Position numbers and translations under genes: made by a program. Positions 29,443 through 38,166 of a stretch of DNA of 64,000 bases are shown piece after piece. Numbering within the stretch: position 1 is the stretch's first letter; each line of letters starts with the position of its first letter. The notes beneath the pieces are model-generated. The model made no database searches and was not told the origin of the DNA. It saw only the letters and a program-made list of their open reading frames with translations. Where the stretch lies: assembly GCF_017161425.1 (NCBI RefSeq), contig NZ_CP071057.1, positions 372,001-436,000 of the forward strand. Reading direction: 5' to 3'. This stretch comes from Marinicauda algicola (GTDB lineage: Bacteria; Pseudomonadota; Alphaproteobacteria; Caulobacterales; Maricaulaceae).

Positions 29443-30879
29443 ATGGCCCGAACGCTGCTTGCCGCGCTGAGCCTCGCGCTCGGCCTTGCCGCCACCGCCT
29501 GCGCGCAGGAGGAGCCGCAGGCGCTGGACGGGGCGCCGGAACAGAGCTTCCACGCGGACCGCGCGGTGCCGGACAGCCGGGCGGACATGCAGCTCTCCTT
29601 CGCCCCGATCGTGCGCGAGGCGGCGCCGGCGGTCGTCAATGTCTATTCGCGCCGCGTCGTGGCGCAGCGCTCGCCCTTCGCGGGCGATCCCTTCTTCGAG
29701 CGTTTCTTCGGTCCCCAGACCCGCCAGCGCGAGGTCGGCTCGCTCGGGTCGGGCGTGATCGTCGATCCCTCCGGCATCATCGTCACCAACCACCACGTCG
29801 TGGAGGGTGCCCAGGAATTGCGCGTCGTGCTCGCCGACCGGCGCGAATTCGATGCCGAGCTCCTGCTCGCCGACGAGCGCACCGACCTCGCCGTGCTGCG
29901 CATCGACGCCGGCGAGGCGCTGCCGGTGCTGCCCTATGACGAGGCCGGCGATGCCGAGGTGGGCGATCTGGTGCTGGCCATCGGCAACCCGTTCGGCGTC
30001 GGCCAGACCGTGACAAGCGGCATCGTCTCGGCGCTCGCGCGCACCGATGTCGGGATCTCCGACTATTCCTTCTTCATCCAGACCGACGCGGCGGTGAACC
30101 CGGGCAATTCCGGCGGCGCGCTGGTGGACATGGACGGCGAGCTGATCGGGGTGAACACGGCGATCTTCTCCCGCTCCGGCGGCTCGCACGGCATCGGCTT
30201 CGCCATCCCCGCCGACATGGTGCGCACCGTGGTGGAGGCGGCGCTGTCGGGCGAGGAGCTGATCCGGCCCTGGCTCGGCGCGCGCCTGCAGCCGGTGACG
30301 AGCGATCTCGCCCAGTCCCTCGGCCTCGACCGGCCGCGCGGCGCAATCGTTTCCGAGCTCTGGCCCGGCGGTCCGGCCGAGGAGGCCGGCCTTCGGCGCG
30401 GCGACATCATCGTCGAGGTCGACGGGGTGGAGGTGAACGACGAGACCGGCATCCGCTTCCGCTTCGCCACCCATTCACTGGGCGACGAGGCCGAGGTCAC
30501 CGTGCTGCGTGACGGGGAGCGGCGCACGCTGCCCGTCCAGGCGCGCCCGGCGCCGGGCGAGCGCGATGCCGAGCCGGTCAGGGTGCGCGGCCGCAACCCG
30601 CTCCAGGGCGCCCAGGTCGTCGAGCTGTCGCCCGCGCTCAACGAGCGCCTGGGCATCGACACCTTCCTGGAGGGGATCATGGTCACGGGCGTCGAACGGC
30701 GCAGCGCTGCGGCCTATTACGGCTTCCAGCCCGGCGACCGGGTGCTGGAAATCCAGGGCGAGGCTATCGAGACGCTCGACGATCTCGACCGCGTGCTGGA
30801 GCGCTACGACAACGACGCCCACTGGCCGGTCGAGATCGTGCGCGGCGGGGAACGCTTCGCGCGCACGCTGCGGCTCTAG
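29443..30879 (+). CDS. DegP/DegQ-family periplasmic serine protease with two PDZ domains
   Basis: A 478-residue HtrA protease. The N-terminus is an export signal (LSLALGLAATACAQ); an Ala-Cys at the end makes a lipoprotein possible, though the lipobox is weak. The catalytic triad is His118 (TNHHVV), Asp148 (DLAVLRID) and Ser223 (NPGNSGGAL). Two PDZ domains follow (about residues 270-370 and 400-478). It degrades or refolds damaged envelope proteins. The start at 29443 has GAGGAAGG upstream. Its last 4 bp overlap the convergent VOC gene. Confidence 0.93.
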   Translation: MARTLLAALSLALGLAATACAQEEPQALDGAPEQSFHADRAVPDSRADMQLSFAPIVREAAPAVVNVYSRRVVAQRSPFAGDPFFERFFGPQTRQREVGSLGSGVIVDPSGIIVTNHHVVEGAQELRVVLADRREFDAELLLADERTDLAVLRIDAGEALPVLPYDEAGDAEVGDLVLAIGNPFGVGQTVTSGIVSALARTDVGISDYSFFIQTDAAVNPGNSGGALVDMDGELIGVNTAIFSRSGGSHGIGFAIPADMVRTVVEAALSGEELIRPWLGARLQPVTSDLAQSLGLDRPRGAIVSELWPGGPAEEAGLRRGDIIVEVDGVEVNDETGIRFRFATHSLGDEAEVTVLRDGERRTLPVQARPAPGERDAEPVRVRGRNPLQGAQVVELSPALNERLGIDTFLEGIMVTGVERRSAAAYYGFQPGDRVLEIQGEAIETLDDLDRVLERYDNDAHWPVEIVRGGERFARTLRL

Positions 30880-31298
30880 GCACGCTTCAGCGGCGAGGCG
30901 ATCGACCAGGTATGCCCGTAAGGGTCTCTGACGTGGCCGTAGCGGTCGCCCCAGAACATGTCCTGCAACGGATAGGTCGCGGTGGCGCCGGCCTTCACCG
31001 CGCGCTCGAACCAGGCATCGGCGGCGTCGACCTGGAGATGGAGGACCACGCCGGCGGGCGGTTTCAGCTCGCCCTTGCGCATCTCGGGAAAGTCGTCGTG
31101 CAGCATCACCGAGCCGCCATTGATCTCGAGGCGCGCATACATGACCCGCTTCCCGTCCTCGGCCATCTGGCGGTAGATTTCCTTCGCGCCGAACGCCTGC
31201 CGGTAGAAGGTGATGGCGTCGAGCCCGCCGACCACGGTCAGGTGCGGGGCGACCCCGCCGTCCGGGCTCTTTCTCGTCTCGTCGCCGAATGACTGCAT
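30876..31298 (-). CDS. VOC-superfamily protein, PhnB/glyoxalase-like
   Basis: A 140-residue protein of the vicinal oxygen chelate fold. It reads as two beta-alpha-beta-beta-beta halves: VAPHLTVVGGLDAITFYRQAFGAKEIYRQ, and later DAADAWFERAVKAGATATYPLQDMFWGDRYGHVRDPYGHTWSIAS. The pattern fits PhnB-like proteins of unknown substrate rather than glyoxalase I. The ATG at 31298 precedes MQSFGDE; the frame extends upstream only as an antisense run over rarA. Confidence 0.85.
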   Translation of the reverse strand: MQSFGDETRKSPDGGVAPHLTVVGGLDAITFYRQAFGAKEIYRQMAEDGKRVMYARLEINGGSVMLHDDFPEMRKGELKPPAGVVLHLQVDAADAWFERAVKAGATATYPLQDMFWGDRYGHVRDPYGHTWSIASPLKRA

Positions 31299-31340
31299 GG
31301 CCGTTGTCCTTCCACCGCTCTGTCGTGGCAAAGTGCGCCG

Positions 31341-32633
31341 ATGACCGATCTGTTTCAATCCGCCGGCCTTGAGAGCGGCGCGCCGCGGCCGCTCGCCGAC
31401 CGGCTGCGCCCGCAGAGTCTCGACGAGGTCGTCGGACAGGACCACCTGCTGGGGCCCGCCGGCCCGCTCGGGCGCATGGTCGCCCAGAAGCGTCTCTCCT
31501 CGATCGTCCTCTGGGGGCCGCCGGGCGTGGGCAAGACCACGATCGCGCGCCTGCTCGCTGACGAGGCGGGGCTCGAGTTCGACGCGATCTCGGCCGTGTT
31601 CTCCGGCGTCGCGGACCTGAAGAAGGCCTTCGACCGCGCCCGCGCGCGTCGCGCCGCGGGCAAGGGCACGCTGCTGTTCGTCGACGAGATCCACCGCTTC
31701 AACCGGGCGCAGCAGGACGGCTTCCTGCCCGTGGTGGAGGAGGGCGTGGTCACGCTCGTCGGGGCGACGACGGAAAATCCGAGCTTCGAGCTCAATGCCG
31801 CGCTCCTGTCGCGCTGCCAGGTCATGGTCCTCAAGCGCCTCGACGCCGAGGCGATGGAGAAGCTGCTGGCCCGCGCCGAGAGGCTGGAGGGTCGCGAGCT
31901 GCCGCTGACGCCCGACGCGCGCGAAGGGCTGATCGCCATGGCCGACGGGGACGGGCGCTATCTGCTCAATCTCGCCGAGGAGGTGCTTGCGCTGCAGCCG
32001 GATGCGCCTCTCGGCCTGGCCGACCTGTCCGGCGTGCTGCAGCGCCGCGCGCCGGTCTACGATAAGGACCGCGAGGAGCATTACAATCTCATCTCGGCCC
32101 TGCACAAATCGGTGCGCGGGTCGGACCCCGACGCCGCGCTCTACTGGCTCGCGCGCATGCTCGCGGGCGGCGAGGACCCGCTCTATCTCGCACGGCGCAT
32201 CGTGAGGATGGCCAACGAGGATATCGGCCTTGCCGACCCCACGGCCGTCCACGCCGCGCTGGCGGCGAAGGACGTCTACGACTTCCTCGGCAGCCCCGAG
32301 GGCGAGCTCGCGCTCGCCCAGGCGGTCGTCCATCTCGCGAGCGCGCCGAAATCGAACGCCGTCTACACCGCCTGGAAGGCCGCCCAGCGCGCCGCGAAGG
32401 AGACTGGCTCGCTGATGCCGCCCAAACACATCCTGAACGCGCCGACGAGGCTCATGAAGGAGGAAGGCTACGGCAAGGGCTATCGCTACGACCACGACGT
32501 CGAGGGCGGTGTCTCGGGCCAGAACTACTTTCCCGAGGAGATGGAGCGCCCGCGCTTCTACGCGCCGAAGGACGTCGGCCGCGAGGCCGCGATCAAGGAG
32601 CGGCTGGAGCGCTGGGGGAAGCTGAGAACGTAG
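31341..32633 (+). CDS. rarA: Replication-associated recombination protein A (AAA+ ATPase RarA/MgsA)
   Basis: A 430-residue clamp-loader-like AAA+ protein. It has RPQSLDEVVGQDHLLG, Walker A GPPGVGKTT, Walker B LLFVDEIHRFN, sensor GATTENPSFE, and the C-terminal tetramerisation part with YNLISALHKSVRGSDPDAALYWLARML and PKHILNAPTRLMKEEGYG. RarA acts at stalled replication forks. It converges with the YceI gene with 3 bp between stops. Confidence 0.96.
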   Translation: MTDLFQSAGLESGAPRPLADRLRPQSLDEVVGQDHLLGPAGPLGRMVAQKRLSSIVLWGPPGVGKTTIARLLADEAGLEFDAISAVFSGVADLKKAFDRARARRAAGKGTLLFVDEIHRFNRAQQDGFLPVVEEGVVTLVGATTENPSFELNAALLSRCQVMVLKRLDAEAMEKLLARAERLEGRELPLTPDAREGLIAMADGDGRYLLNLAEEVLALQPDAPLGLADLSGVLQRRAPVYDKDREEHYNLISALHKSVRGSDPDAALYWLARMLAGGEDPLYLARRIVRMANEDIGLADPTAVHAALAAKDVYDFLGSPEGELALAQAVVHLASAPKSNAVYTAWKAAQRAAKETGSLMPPKHILNAPTRLMKEEGYGKGYRYDHDVEGGVSGQNYFPEEMERPRFYAPKDVGREAAIKERLERWGKLRT

Positions 32634-32636
32634 GCC

Positions 32637-33221
32637 TCAGTCCTGTGCGTCCACCCGGTGCGCCAGCACCTCGATGCGGATCCCGACCCGATCGCCGACG
32701 AGGTTCATCGCGGTATCCAGCCCGTAGTCGGACCGGCTGATCTCGCCGGTGATCGAGAAGCCCGCCCCCTCCCGGCCGCCGCGCGAGACGTCCGGACCGA
32801 TCCGGTTCAGCGTCACGTCGAACGTCTCCTCGCGCGTGACGCCAAGCAGGGTGAAGTTGCCGGTCACGCGCGCCGAGACGTCGTCGAGCAGTTCGACCTG
32901 CGTGGATTCGAAGACGATCTCGCCATGGGTGGCGATGTCCAGCCAGGACGATCCGCGCACGGCGTTGTCGCGGGCGTCGAGCCCGGTCCAGACCGAGGCC
33001 GTCCGCACGCGGGCGGACACCGAACTTGCCGCCGGATCCTCGCGATCGAGCCGGATCACGCCCTCGCTGTCGGGGAATATGCCGATCGTGTCGGCAAAGC
33101 CGAAGCGCTCGACCGCGAACAGGACGTGGGTATGGCCGGGATCGATCTCGTAGGCGACCGGATCGGCAAGTGCGGACGGGGCCGCGAGAATGCAGGCGAG
33201 CAGTCCGAGTGCGGTCCTCAT
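32637..33221 (-). CDS. YceI-family exported lipocalin-like protein
   Basis: A 194-residue protein with a signal peptide (ends SALADP) and the YceI beta-barrel pattern: YEIDPGHTHVLFAVERFGFADTIGIF, SWLDIATHGEIVFESTQVELLD, VTGNFTLLGVTREETFDVTLNRIG. Relatives bind polyisoprenoid chains and are induced by acid or osmotic stress. The ligand here is unknown. It is divergent from the small membrane protein gene across 282 bp. Confidence 0.9.
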   Translation of the reverse strand: MRTALGLLACILAAPSALADPVAYEIDPGHTHVLFAVERFGFADTIGIFPDSEGVIRLDREDPAASSVSARVRTASVWTGLDARDNAVRGSSWLDIATHGEIVFESTQVELLDDVSARVTGNFTLLGVTREETFDVTLNRIGPDVSRGGREGAGFSITGEISRSDYGLDTAMNLVGDRVGIRIEVLAHRVDAQD

Positions 33222-33392
33222 GGTCTTCCCCCTGGTGATCGACCGACACCGTACGAGGGCCGCTCGGCCCTGGGAAATGACTCTCCTGCAAGGGTCTTCA
33301 CATCTGCGTGAAGCTTCAGCGCGCCTTCCCGTACATCCCGGCGAGCTCCGCTGGGCAAGCCTCCAGCGCGCAGGTCACGCCGGGATCGGAAT

Positions 33393-33420
33393 GGGAATTG
33401 GACCGACGGATCCAATTTCC
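33393..33420. promoter_or_regulatory. Stem-loop/inverted repeat upstream of small membrane protein gene
   Basis: GGGAATTGGA and TCCAATTTCC are complementary except for one G-T pair and are separated by 8 bp. It stands out as an AT-rich palindrome in the 282-bp gap between divergent genes (33222-33503), about 84 bp before the ATG at 33504. It could be an operator or an RNA hairpin; I see nothing else firm in this gap. Confidence 0.45.
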
Positions 33421-33503
33421 GTTTGTGCGACCACGTGACGCAGCGTTATCCCTGTTCCCGTCACGGCTGGGGAGCCGTCGCTGATGGACAGGGACGCACG
33501 CAC

Positions 33504-33884
33504 ATGAAACCGGAACGCATCAATCTTCTGCTGGGCCTCGTCTGGCTCATTCTCGGCATGGGGCTCGGCGAGCACATGGGCCGGGTCGGCGATCACAGCC
33601 AGCACGTCACGCACGCCCACATCATGCTGGTGGGCGGGGTGCTGCCGATCCTCTTCGCGCTGATCTACCGCGCCTTCGCGCTGGTCCAGGGCCTGCTCGC
33701 CTGGATCCAGACACTTCTGCACCATGTCGGGGCGGCGGTGATGATCGTGTCGCTCTACATGCTCTATGGCGCGATCGCACCGGAAAGCACGCTCGGCCCG
33801 GTGCTCGGCATCTCGGCGATGCTGATCATCCTGTCGGTGGTGCTGGTGCTGGTCCAGGCGCTGCGGGGCAAGCAGGCCGCCTGA
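33504..33884 (+). CDS. Small integral membrane protein, function unknown
   Basis: A 126-residue protein with four predicted membrane segments (about residues 8-24, 38-58, 66-86 and 95-117). A His-bearing loop, GEHMGRVGDHSQHVTHAHIML, lies between the first two. Several His residues near the membrane face could bind metal or haem, but no family was recognised with confidence. The ATG at 33504 is used; an upstream in-frame ATG at 33423 would lack a good ribosome site. A palindrome lies upstream. Confidence 0.7.
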   Translation: MKPERINLLLGLVWLILGMGLGEHMGRVGDHSQHVTHAHIMLVGGVLPILFALIYRAFALVQGLLAWIQTLLHHVGAAVMIVSLYMLYGAIAPESTLGPVLGISAMLIILSVVLVLVQALRGKQAA

Positions 33885-33943
33885 CGCCTTCTCTCCGGCT
33901 CTTCCCGCGCTAGACTGGCGCTCGCAAGAGCCGGAGGACGCCC

Positions 33944-34768
33944 GTGAGACGCATCGCCCTCATTGCCATCGCCGCGGCGGCGGCCGCTCTCCTGCTCGCC
34001 GTGCTGGCGGCGGTCCTGATCGGCCGGGCCATGGTCGCCGAGCCGGGCGTGGAGCGCCTGAAGGGCGTGCGCGAGGACCTCGGCGCCGAGCGCCTGCTCT
34101 TCGTCTTCGCCCATCCCGACGACGAGATCACCGCCAACGCCCTGATGCGCCGCGCGGTGGAGGAGGGGCTCCACGTCGCGCTCTTCACCGCGACGCGCGG
34201 GGAGGCGGGCACGCAATATCCTCCGGTCGTCGACCAGGCCCATCTCGGCGTGGTGCGCGAGGGGGAGGCGCGAAAGCACGGCTTCGCCATCGGGGTGAAC
34301 CGCCATGTCGTCGAGGACCTCGGCGACGGCCGGCTGGCGGCCCGCGATTTCGAGGACCTCGTCGCGCGGGTGCTGGCCGAGATCGAGGCGGCCGGACCCG
34401 ACATTCTCGTCAGCTTCCATCCCGAAAGCGCCATTTCCTTGCATCCCGACCACATGACGATCGGGCGCGCCGCGCGGGAGGCCGTCGCCCGCTCCGGCCG
34501 GGAGATCGGCCTCGTCTACGTGCTCGCCCCGCGCCCGGCGCTGACCCGGTTCGGCGGGGAGAACGGGGCGCGCATCGCGGCGCTCCAGCCCGATCCCGAC
34601 TTCGCCGTCCCCGCCCCCGCCCGCGACAAGCGCCGCGCCTGGGCGATCCACGAGAGCCAGTCGGAATATCTCCAGGCCGTGTACGGCATGCCGCCCTGGC
34701 TGATGTATGCGCTGTGGACACGGGAGTACTACGCGTTTGCCGATGAGGGGCGGGAGGGGCTGCGTTGA
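33944..34768 (+). CDS. PIG-L family deacetylase, membrane-anchored
   Basis: A 274-residue protein starting at GTG 33944 after GGAGG. A single N-terminal transmembrane helix (about residues 4-27) is followed by the LmbE/PIG-L domain. Zinc-site motif AHPDDE comes first and HPDHMTIG follows, with FTATRGEAGTQYPP between them. Family members remove N-acetyl groups from GlcNAc-containing substrates such as MshB or GPI precursors. The anchor suggests a periplasmic-face glycan substrate (inference). Confidence 0.88.
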   Translation: MRRIALIAIAAAAAALLLAVLAAVLIGRAMVAEPGVERLKGVREDLGAERLLFVFAHPDDEITANALMRRAVEEGLHVALFTATRGEAGTQYPPVVDQAHLGVVREGEARKHGFAIGVNRHVVEDLGDGRLAARDFEDLVARVLAEIEAAGPDILVSFHPESAISLHPDHMTIGRAAREAVARSGREIGLVYVLAPRPALTRFGGENGARIAALQPDPDFAVPAPARDKRRAWAIHESQSEYLQAVYGMPPWLMYALWTREYYAFADEGREGLR

Positions 34769-34808
34769 GCCTTGCCACCTCCGCGCCCGCGCCCTAACCC
34801 TCACCCCC

Positions 34809-35195
34809 ATGAACCACATCCTCCTCGTCGCGATGGGCGGAGCGCTGGGCGCGGTCGCCCGTCACCTGGTCAACCAGGCCGGCCTGCGCCTGCTGGGGCC
34901 GGAGTTCCCGTACGGCACGTTCGCGGTGAACGTCGCCGGCTCGCTGGCGGTCGGGCTGCTGGTGGGCTGGCTGGCGCAGGCCGGGCGGCCCGACGCGACC
35001 GAGATCCGCTTCGCGCTCGGGGTCGGCTTTCTCGGCGCCTTCACCACGATGAGCGCCTTCGCCCTCGACGTCGTGGTGATGGCCGAGCGCAAGATGGTCC
35101 TGCTCGCCGGGGCCTATGCGGCCGGCACTGTGATCGTGTCCGTGCTTGCGGTATTGGCAGGCCTCCTGATCGCAAGGCAGATCTTTTCCCCATGA
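34809..35195 (+). CDS. crcB: Fluoride exporter CrcB/Fluc
   Basis: A 128-residue four-helix membrane protein. It has the Fluc signatures GGALGAVARHLVNQ, FPYGTFAVNVAGSLAVGLL (pore Asn) and GFLGAFTTMSAFALD. It works as a dual-topology dimer that lets fluoride leave the cell. The stop overlaps the start of the pseudouridine synthase gene (ATGA). No fluoride riboswitch fits in the 40-bp gap upstream. Confidence 0.94.
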   Translation: MNHILLVAMGGALGAVARHLVNQAGLRLLGPEFPYGTFAVNVAGSLAVGLLVGWLAQAGRPDATEIRFALGVGFLGAFTTMSAFALDVVVMAERKMVLLAGAYAAGTVIVSVLAVLAGLLIARQIFSP

Positions 35196-36175
35196 GCGGC
35201 GTGCAAAACCTCACCGTCACGAAGGACGAGGCCGATATCCGCCTCGACCGCTGGTTCAAGCGGCGCTTTCCCCACGTGCCCTTCGGCCTGGTGGCCAAGC
35301 TCGCGCGCAAGGGCCAGGTGCGCGTCGACGGCGCGCGCGTGAAGCCGGAGGACCGCCTGCAGCCCGGCCAGAGCGTGCGCGTGCCGCCGCTGCCCGATCC
35401 CGGCGAGCTGAAGGAAACCCCCTCCCTCTCGCGCGAGGATGCCGCGTTCGCCCGCTCGCTGGTGATCTACCAGGACGAGGAGATCATCGCCTTCAACAAG
35501 CCGCCCGGCCTGCCCGTGCAGGGCGGCTCGAAGGTCACCCACCATCTCGACCGCCTGCTCGACGCCTTCGGCCGGGGCGAGGAGCGCCCGCGCCTGGTGC
35601 ACCGGCTCGACAAGGACACCTCCGGGGTGCTGGTCGTGGCGAAGACCGCCCAGGCCGCCAAGCGCCTGTCGAAGCTGTTCCAGGGCCGCGACCTGAAGAA
35701 GACCTACTGGGCGGTCTGCCTCGGCGTGCCGGCGCCCAGGGTCGGCGAGATCAAGGGCTTCATGAAGAAGTCCTCCGGCGGGGAGGGCGACCGCGAGATG
35801 ATGGTGCCCGCCCGCCACGGCGAGGAGGGCGCGCAGTACGCGCTGACCCGCTATGCCGTCGCCGACGAGGCCGGCCGGCGTGTCAGCTGGGTGCTCCTGC
35901 GCCCGGAGACGGGCCGCACCCACCAGCTGCGCGTGCACATGGCCGCCGCCGGCCATTCCATTCTCGGCGACGGGAAATATGTCTGCGACATCCCCACCCC
36001 GGAGGGCCTGTCGCGCAAGCTGCACCTGCATGCGCGAAAGCTCGAGATCCCGCGCCCGGGAAAGAAGCCGCTGGTGATCGAGGCCGGGCTGCCCGCGCAC
36101 ATGATCGACACCTTCGACGCGCTGGGCCTCGGCCCGCGCGCCGATCTCTCCGCCGTCGAGGCGGTGCTGGAGTGA
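35192..36175 (+). CDS. RluC/RluD-family 23S rRNA pseudouridine synthase
   Basis: A 327-residue enzyme. It has an N-terminal S4-like RNA-binding domain (about residues 14-70; RLDRWFKRRFPHVPFGLVAKLARKGQVRVDG) and a catalytic domain with HRLDKDTSGVLVVAKT (catalytic Asp in the RLDKDTSG motif) and ETGRTHQLRVHMAAAGHSILGD. It most resembles RluC. Coupled to crcB by a 4-bp overlap and to the HAD gene by another. Confidence 0.93.
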   Translation: MSGVQNLTVTKDEADIRLDRWFKRRFPHVPFGLVAKLARKGQVRVDGARVKPEDRLQPGQSVRVPPLPDPGELKETPSLSREDAAFARSLVIYQDEEIIAFNKPPGLPVQGGSKVTHHLDRLLDAFGRGEERPRLVHRLDKDTSGVLVVAKTAQAAKRLSKLFQGRDLKKTYWAVCLGVPAPRVGEIKGFMKKSSGGEGDREMMVPARHGEEGAQYALTRYAVADEAGRRVSWVLLRPETGRTHQLRVHMAAAGHSILGDGKYVCDIPTPEGLSRKLHLHARKLEIPRPGKKPLVIEAGLPAHMIDTFDALGLGPRADLSAVEAVLE

Positions 36176-36873
36176 GCGACCCGAAGCTCGCCATCTTCGA
36201 TGTCGACGGCACGCTCGTCGACAGCCGCGAGGTCATCCACCGCGCGATGGACCGGGCGTTCGCGCGCGCCGGGCTCGGCGGCATCGAATACGACCGCGTG
36301 CGCACCATCGTCGGGCTGGAGCTGACCGAGGCGGTGCTGCGCCTCGCCCCGCCCGACTACCCGGCCGAGCGCATCCCCGAACTTGCGACCTTCTACAAGC
36401 AGGCCTTCGTCGAGCAGCGCGCCGAGGAGGGCTTTTCCGAGCCGCTCTATGCCGGCGCGCGCGAGACCGTCGAGCGCCTCGCCGATGCCGGCTGGCTGCT
36501 CGGCGTCGCCACCGGCAAGGCCCGGCGCGGGCTCGACATCGTCTTCACCCATCACGGCCTGCACAGGTATTTCCAGACCCTGCAGACCGTCGATGCCGGT
36601 CCCGGCAAGCCCCATCCGCGCATGGTCCTGGACGCCATGGCCGAGGTGGGCGCGCGCGCCGAGGCGACCGTGATGATCGGGGACACCAGCTTCGACATGG
36701 AGATGGCGCGCAACGCGAAGGCCCGCGCCGTCGGGGTCGCGTGGGGCTTCCACACACCGGACGAGATCGAGGCCGGCGGCGCGCACGAGATCCATCACGA
36801 TTACGACGCGCTCAATGCCGCGCTCGACGCGTTCGCAGACGGCATCGGAGCCCCCGGCCGGCTCGCGCGTTGA
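36172..36873 (+). CDS. HAD-superfamily hydrolase, Gph/PGP-like (subfamily IA)
   Basis: A 233-residue phosphatase starting at GTG 36172, which overlaps the previous stop. HAD motif I is FDVDGTLVDS, motif II ATGKARRG, motif III around GKPHP, and motif IV GDTSFDMEMARNA. The alpha-helical cap lies between I and II. It resembles phosphoglycolate phosphatase, but the exact phosphoester is not shown by sequence. The rluC-HAD-ATP12 order is common in alphaproteobacteria. Confidence 0.9.
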   Translation: MSDPKLAIFDVDGTLVDSREVIHRAMDRAFARAGLGGIEYDRVRTIVGLELTEAVLRLAPPDYPAERIPELATFYKQAFVEQRAEEGFSEPLYAGARETVERLADAGWLLGVATGKARRGLDIVFTHHGLHRYFQTLQTVDAGPGKPHPRMVLDAMAEVGARAEATVMIGDTSFDMEMARNAKARAVGVAWGFHTPDEIEAGGAHEIHHDYDALNAALDAFADGIGAPGRLAR

Positions 36874-36921
36874 CCCTGTTGCCGGCCCGCCGCGGGCCGG
36901 CCCCAGCAGCGCGGAGCTTCC

Positions 36922-37239
36922 ATGGCCGGCTTCATCATCGCGACCTTCCGCTTCCTGGTCTATTTCGTCTTCCTGGCCGTCACGCTCGCCGGGATGCTGC
37001 TGGGCGCGCGCCTCGCCCAGCAGCAGGGCTACGAGGTCTGGTTCGGCGGCGCGCTCGGCCTTCTGGCCGGGTTCTTCGCGGCGGTTCTGGTAACGGGGAT
37101 CATGGTCATCCTGCTCGACATCCAGGCGAGCCTGAAGGCGCTCGCCGAAACCGGCCGGACCGGGAGCGGGGAGGTACACCACCATTACCATCACGGCGAT
37201 GACGGCGAGGGGCCCTATCCGGAAACCGGCGAGACGTGA
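36922..37239 (+). CDS. Small membrane protein with His-rich tail
   Basis: A 105-residue protein with two membrane segments (about residues 6-30 and 40-66) and a soluble end containing VHHHYHHGDDGEG. The clustered His and acidic residues could bind Ni, Zn or Co, but no family was recognised. The ATG at 36922 is preceded by GCGGAG. It lies in the same direction between the HAD and ATP12 genes. Confidence 0.72.
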   Translation: MAGFIIATFRFLVYFVFLAVTLAGMLLGARLAQQQGYEVWFGGALGLLAGFFAAVLVTGIMVILLDIQASLKALAETGRTGSGEVHHHYHHGDDGEGPYPETGET

Positions 37240-37335
37240 GCGAGACCTGAGCGCGCGCCCGCCCGCGCCATTGACCGCCTGGCCGTGCGCGTCCATCTAG
37301 CCCCCATCTTCAGTCCCGCGCGAGGCCCGTCCCCC

Positions 37336-38079
37336 ATGTCCATGTCGAAGGCGAGAGCGGAGAACCGTCCGCTGCCCAGGCGGTTCTATTCCACGGTCAG
37401 CGTCGCGGCGAGCGAGGAGGGCTGGCGCATCCTGCTCGACGGCCGGCCCGTGAAGACCCCGGCGCGAAAGCCCCTGGCCGCTCCCTGCCAACCGCTCGCC
37501 GAGGCGATCGGCGCGGAATGGGCGGCGCAGGAAAAGCAGATCGACCCCTTCACCATGCCCCTGACGCGCCTGGCCCACCTCGCCATCGACCGGATGGGGG
37601 AGGTGAGGGCGCCGGCCGCCGCGGAGATCGCCCGGTATGCCCGCACCGATCTTCTCTGCTACCGCGCCGAAGAAGGCGAACTCGCCGCCCTGCAGGCCAC
37701 GGCCTGGGATCCCTGGCTCGAGTGGGCGGCGAGCGCGCTCGACGCCCCGCTCAACCGGGCCGAAACGCTGCTGCCGATCGAGCAGCCGGAGGCCTCCATC
37801 GCCGCGCTCGAGACGCGCGCCCTCGCGCTGGACGACTGGCGCCTGACCGGCCTGGCGAGCGCGGTGCCGCTCCTGGGCTCGGCGGTGCTGGGCTTCGCGC
37901 TGCTGGAAGGCGAGGGCGCGGGGCTGGCCATCTTCGATGCCTCCCGCGTGGACGAGCATTACCAGGCCGGGCGCTGGGGCGAGGACGCCGAGGCGGCCGA
38001 GGCGGCGGAAAACCGCAAGCGCGATCTGCTGGCGTGCGAGGTGCTGTTCCGCACCCTCGACGAGGCGGGGGTGGGCTGA
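37336..38079 (+). CDS. ATP12-family F1-ATPase assembly chaperone
   Basis: A 247-residue protein of the ATP12 family, which binds the F1 alpha subunit during ATP synthase assembly. It is restricted to alphaproteobacteria and mitochondria. Segments are PRRFYSTVSVAASEEGWRILLDGRPVKTPARKPLAAP, EWAAQEKQIDPFTMPLTRLAHLAID, RTDLLCYRAE and WRLTGLASAVPLLGSAVLGFALLEG. The start at 37336 (MSMSKA) is preferred to the in-frame ATG/GTG further up. Confidence 0.93.
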   Translation: MSMSKARAENRPLPRRFYSTVSVAASEEGWRILLDGRPVKTPARKPLAAPCQPLAEAIGAEWAAQEKQIDPFTMPLTRLAHLAIDRMGEVRAPAAAEIARYARTDLLCYRAEEGELAALQATAWDPWLEWAASALDAPLNRAETLLPIEQPEASIAALETRALALDDWRLTGLASAVPLLGSAVLGFALLEGEGAGLAIFDASRVDEHYQAGRWGEDAEAAEAAENRKRDLLACEVLFRTLDEAGVG

Positions 38080-38166
38080 GCCGCTCCGCCGCACCGCCCC
38101 ATTTGCCCGCCGCTGCCCCCGGTGCTAACCAGCGCTGAACCAGGAATCTTGCCGGAGCGAACGCCG

